This document shows positions 62,341-64,000 of a DNA stretch of 64,000 bases, in pieces. Source of the DNA: Scylla paramamosain (lineage: Eukaryota; Arthropoda; Malacostraca; Decapoda; Portunidae); contig NC_087155.1 in NCBI RefSeq assembly GCF_035594125.1, forward strand, positions 5,040,192 through 5,104,191, written 5' to 3'. Under the pieces are notes generated by a model. The model worked only from the letters and a program-made list of their open reading frames with translations, searched no databases and was not told the DNA's origin. The position numbers and the translations under genes are program-made. Position 1 is the stretch's first letter, and the number at the start of each line of letters is the position of its first letter.

Positions 62341-63290
62341 TTACAATGCGTTACTGAAAGGGTAATGACTCAAGCACTTGCTGAACTTGAATCCTTGTGT
62401 TTATGTATGGGATTGGTGATAAATAGAGGTAAGACCAAATTTCAATCATGAGATGCGACTGAAAGAGCACTTATGTTGAATGGACAAAGACTGGAAAGAG
62501 TAACTAATTATAAGTACCTAGGCATGTATATTAGCTTTCATTCAACCCGAAGTGCTGTGAATTATGTTAAGAATATTTGTAAGGCAAGGTTGAAACCCTT
62601 GAAAGTATTGGCAAATAATGGGTTTGGGGTAGGTATACCAATACTACAGACCATGTACGAGTATATTAGCACTGTTAGGTCAATCATTGATTATGCTGCT
62701 CCTGTCCTTGTCTCTCTACCACAGAAAAAACTTACAAACTTTGGAAGTGGTGCAGAATGAGGCAATGAGAACTATATTAGGATATGCAAGAACTACAAGA
62801 ATTGAAATTATGAGAATGGAGCTGCATCTTCCTAGTATTCATTATTGAATTAAAGAGTTGATTATGGCTGCTGTCATTAGGATAATTAGAAGAGATGATG
62901 ATGCATTACTGTCCTTGTTAAACACCAGTCAGATTGCCTGTAGCTCTGCTAAAGAAAACAGTTGTGATAAAAAGTTGTATGCAGCCTTGCTTTAGTATGG
63001 TGCAGTCCAGTATTGTACATCTTTGAGGAAAACTGATAGTGTTCCACCCTGGTTGCAGGATAAAATTAAAGTGGATATTCTGCAACTGAATGCCAAGAAA
63101 GATGAACTTTGTGCTTTAGAGCTGAAGCAAATCTTATCTAAGATTAATGTTTTACCCAGACATAACATGGTTCACATGTATTGTGATGGTTCAGTTTGTG
63201 GTGCCAAAGCTGGGCGTGGGGCAGTAATTAGGGAATATGTTGAGGTGAACCATGTATTGATGAACACATATCTAAGAGACTTGGTAATTT

Positions 63291-63933
63291 TTCATCCACC
63301 ACAACAGGGTGGTGACAGAGAGGGAGGTTTGAGACAAGACGAAGGAAGGGAGAGGAAAGGAAAAAACAGGAGGAAGGAACGGGAGCCGGATAGGTGAGCA
63401 GCGGCTCGCACAGCTGGTGGGGAGAGGAAATTCCTGGCGACAAAACACCATAGCATTCTAAGTTGAAAGTTTCACGAATAGAGGAGGAGTTTTATGTATT
63501 AGATTCAGAGACTTTCCCCTTTTGAAATTTGGGAAAAGTTAAATGTATGTGGCTGTGTTAGTACGAATTTACGTATGTATGAAAATGTGTAAGTCTACCT
63601 TCTTAAAATTCCATTTCTGTATTGATAATTATCTTCTAAGCAAAGAAAACATTCGAATGTCGACGTCGTAAGAAGAATTTTACTGGGAAAACTTCGCCAC
63701 TTCCTCAAAACTAGATTTAATGTATCCTGAAGATAAGCATTGCGATCGTAGAGAGAAAGGAGAGACGGTCTGGATGGCTGGGATTGGAGGCGCGGTACTT
63801 GTATGTGAATTCATTCACCCCATTTGTACATTAGGGGTGCTTGACCTTGAAACCTGCCCCATCCTCACTTCACCTCCCTACTCGTTAGATTCACCCAACT
63901 CGTATATCCCACACAATGCAGCAAGTTAATAAG

Positions 63934-63936
<3 letters not shown>
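63291..63936. other. Unassigned sequence
   Basis: After the RNase H break the sequence becomes purine-rich (gagagggaggtttgagacaa) and then mixed. No domain, terminal repeat or gene was recognised. Confidence 0.4.

Positions 63937-64000
<64 letters not shown>
63937..64000. repeat. (AT)n microsatellite at the window end
   Basis: AT run continuing to the last base of the window. Confidence 0.97.

Larger units (their letters stand above)
59800..63290 (+). mobile_element. I-type retrotransposon relic (RT to start of RNase H), interrupted by a Harbinger element
   Basis: Decayed + strand frames related to the element at 43569-49199. They include FDDSCVPITKDELLLAIK (60180-60260), NSPLLDLLNMSYEKGKLPSQW and TSCMCKMMERIVLNRLL (60338-60655), a VDLKGAFDKQ-like block near 60640, PQGGVLGPILFN near 60810 and LIYTDDILL at 60890-60912 (YADD reads YTDD). 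After the insertion come LNGQRLERVTNYKYLGMY (62473-62760) and an RNase H start, MYCDGSVCGAKAGRGAV near 63180. A G-homopolymer run near 60265 breaks the frame. RNase H is cut off near 63290. Confidence 0.82.

Overview
This is eukaryotic genomic DNA, most likely from a decapod crustacean (probably a crab or relative). The evidence is one spliced animal gene with GT-AG introns, very dense microsatellites of the (AT)n, (GA)n, (CA)n and (ATT)n kinds, CCTAA/TTAGG-type arthropod motifs inside a degenerate satellite, and many decayed non-LTR, DIRS, Tc1 and Harbinger elements. The species is an inference; no species-specific marker was recognised. There is no prokaryotic operon, CRISPR array, rRNA or clear tRNA gene.

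Host gene (1-16828, + strand). Four exons of HPS5, a subunit of the BLOC-2 complex of lysosome-related organelle biogenesis, can be joined with consistent splice phases: 630-773, a very large exon 9263-12957, 15886-15997 and the terminal exon 16460-16828. The first exons lie upstream of the window. The 8.5-kb intron 774-9262 holds a piece of a CR1/L2-like retrotransposon, an I-type retrotransposon relic, a long 5'-truncated CR1/L2-like element with an open endonuclease/RT frame, and a tRNA-derived SINE. The 2.9-kb intron 12958-15885 holds a broken Tc1/mariner transposase.

16.8-32 kb. After HPS5 come a SINE, a 124-bp tandem duplication, a CpG-rich segment with a TATA-like box and a strong splice donor, a decayed + strand CR1/L2-like element (20.7-24.0 kb), a 1.7-kb terminal-inverted-repeat element, a long palindrome separated by (AT)n, and a retrotransposon (27.2-31.76 kb) whose ORF1 carries a PHD finger and an SGNH-hydrolase-like domain.

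32-37.8 kb is minisatellites, a degenerate ~60-bp satellite and microsatellites, with no recognisable gene.

37.8-52.35 kb, mainly minus strand. Two 5'-truncated copies (A and B) of the PHD/SGNH family lie head to tail; B keeps a near-complete RT frame with one nonsense codon. Next is a minus-strand CR1/L2-like element split by two younger insertions: a 5.6-kb I-type element with ORF1, endonuclease, RT and RNase H (43.57-49.2 kb), and a 1055-bp TIR element flanked by TATA.

52.5-59.4 kb. Tyrosine-recombinase (DIRS) retrotransposons: a + strand RT/RNase H relic, a 310-bp foldback unit, and a minus-strand DIRS element with gag, RT, RNase H, recombinase and inverted terminal repeats.

59.8-64 kb. 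A relic of the I-type family, interrupted exactly at a TTA codon by a 1425-bp PIF/Harbinger derivative with TTA target duplication, then unassigned sequence and a terminal (AT)n run. Apart from HPS5 the window is a layered set of mobile elements, and the nesting gives relative ages.
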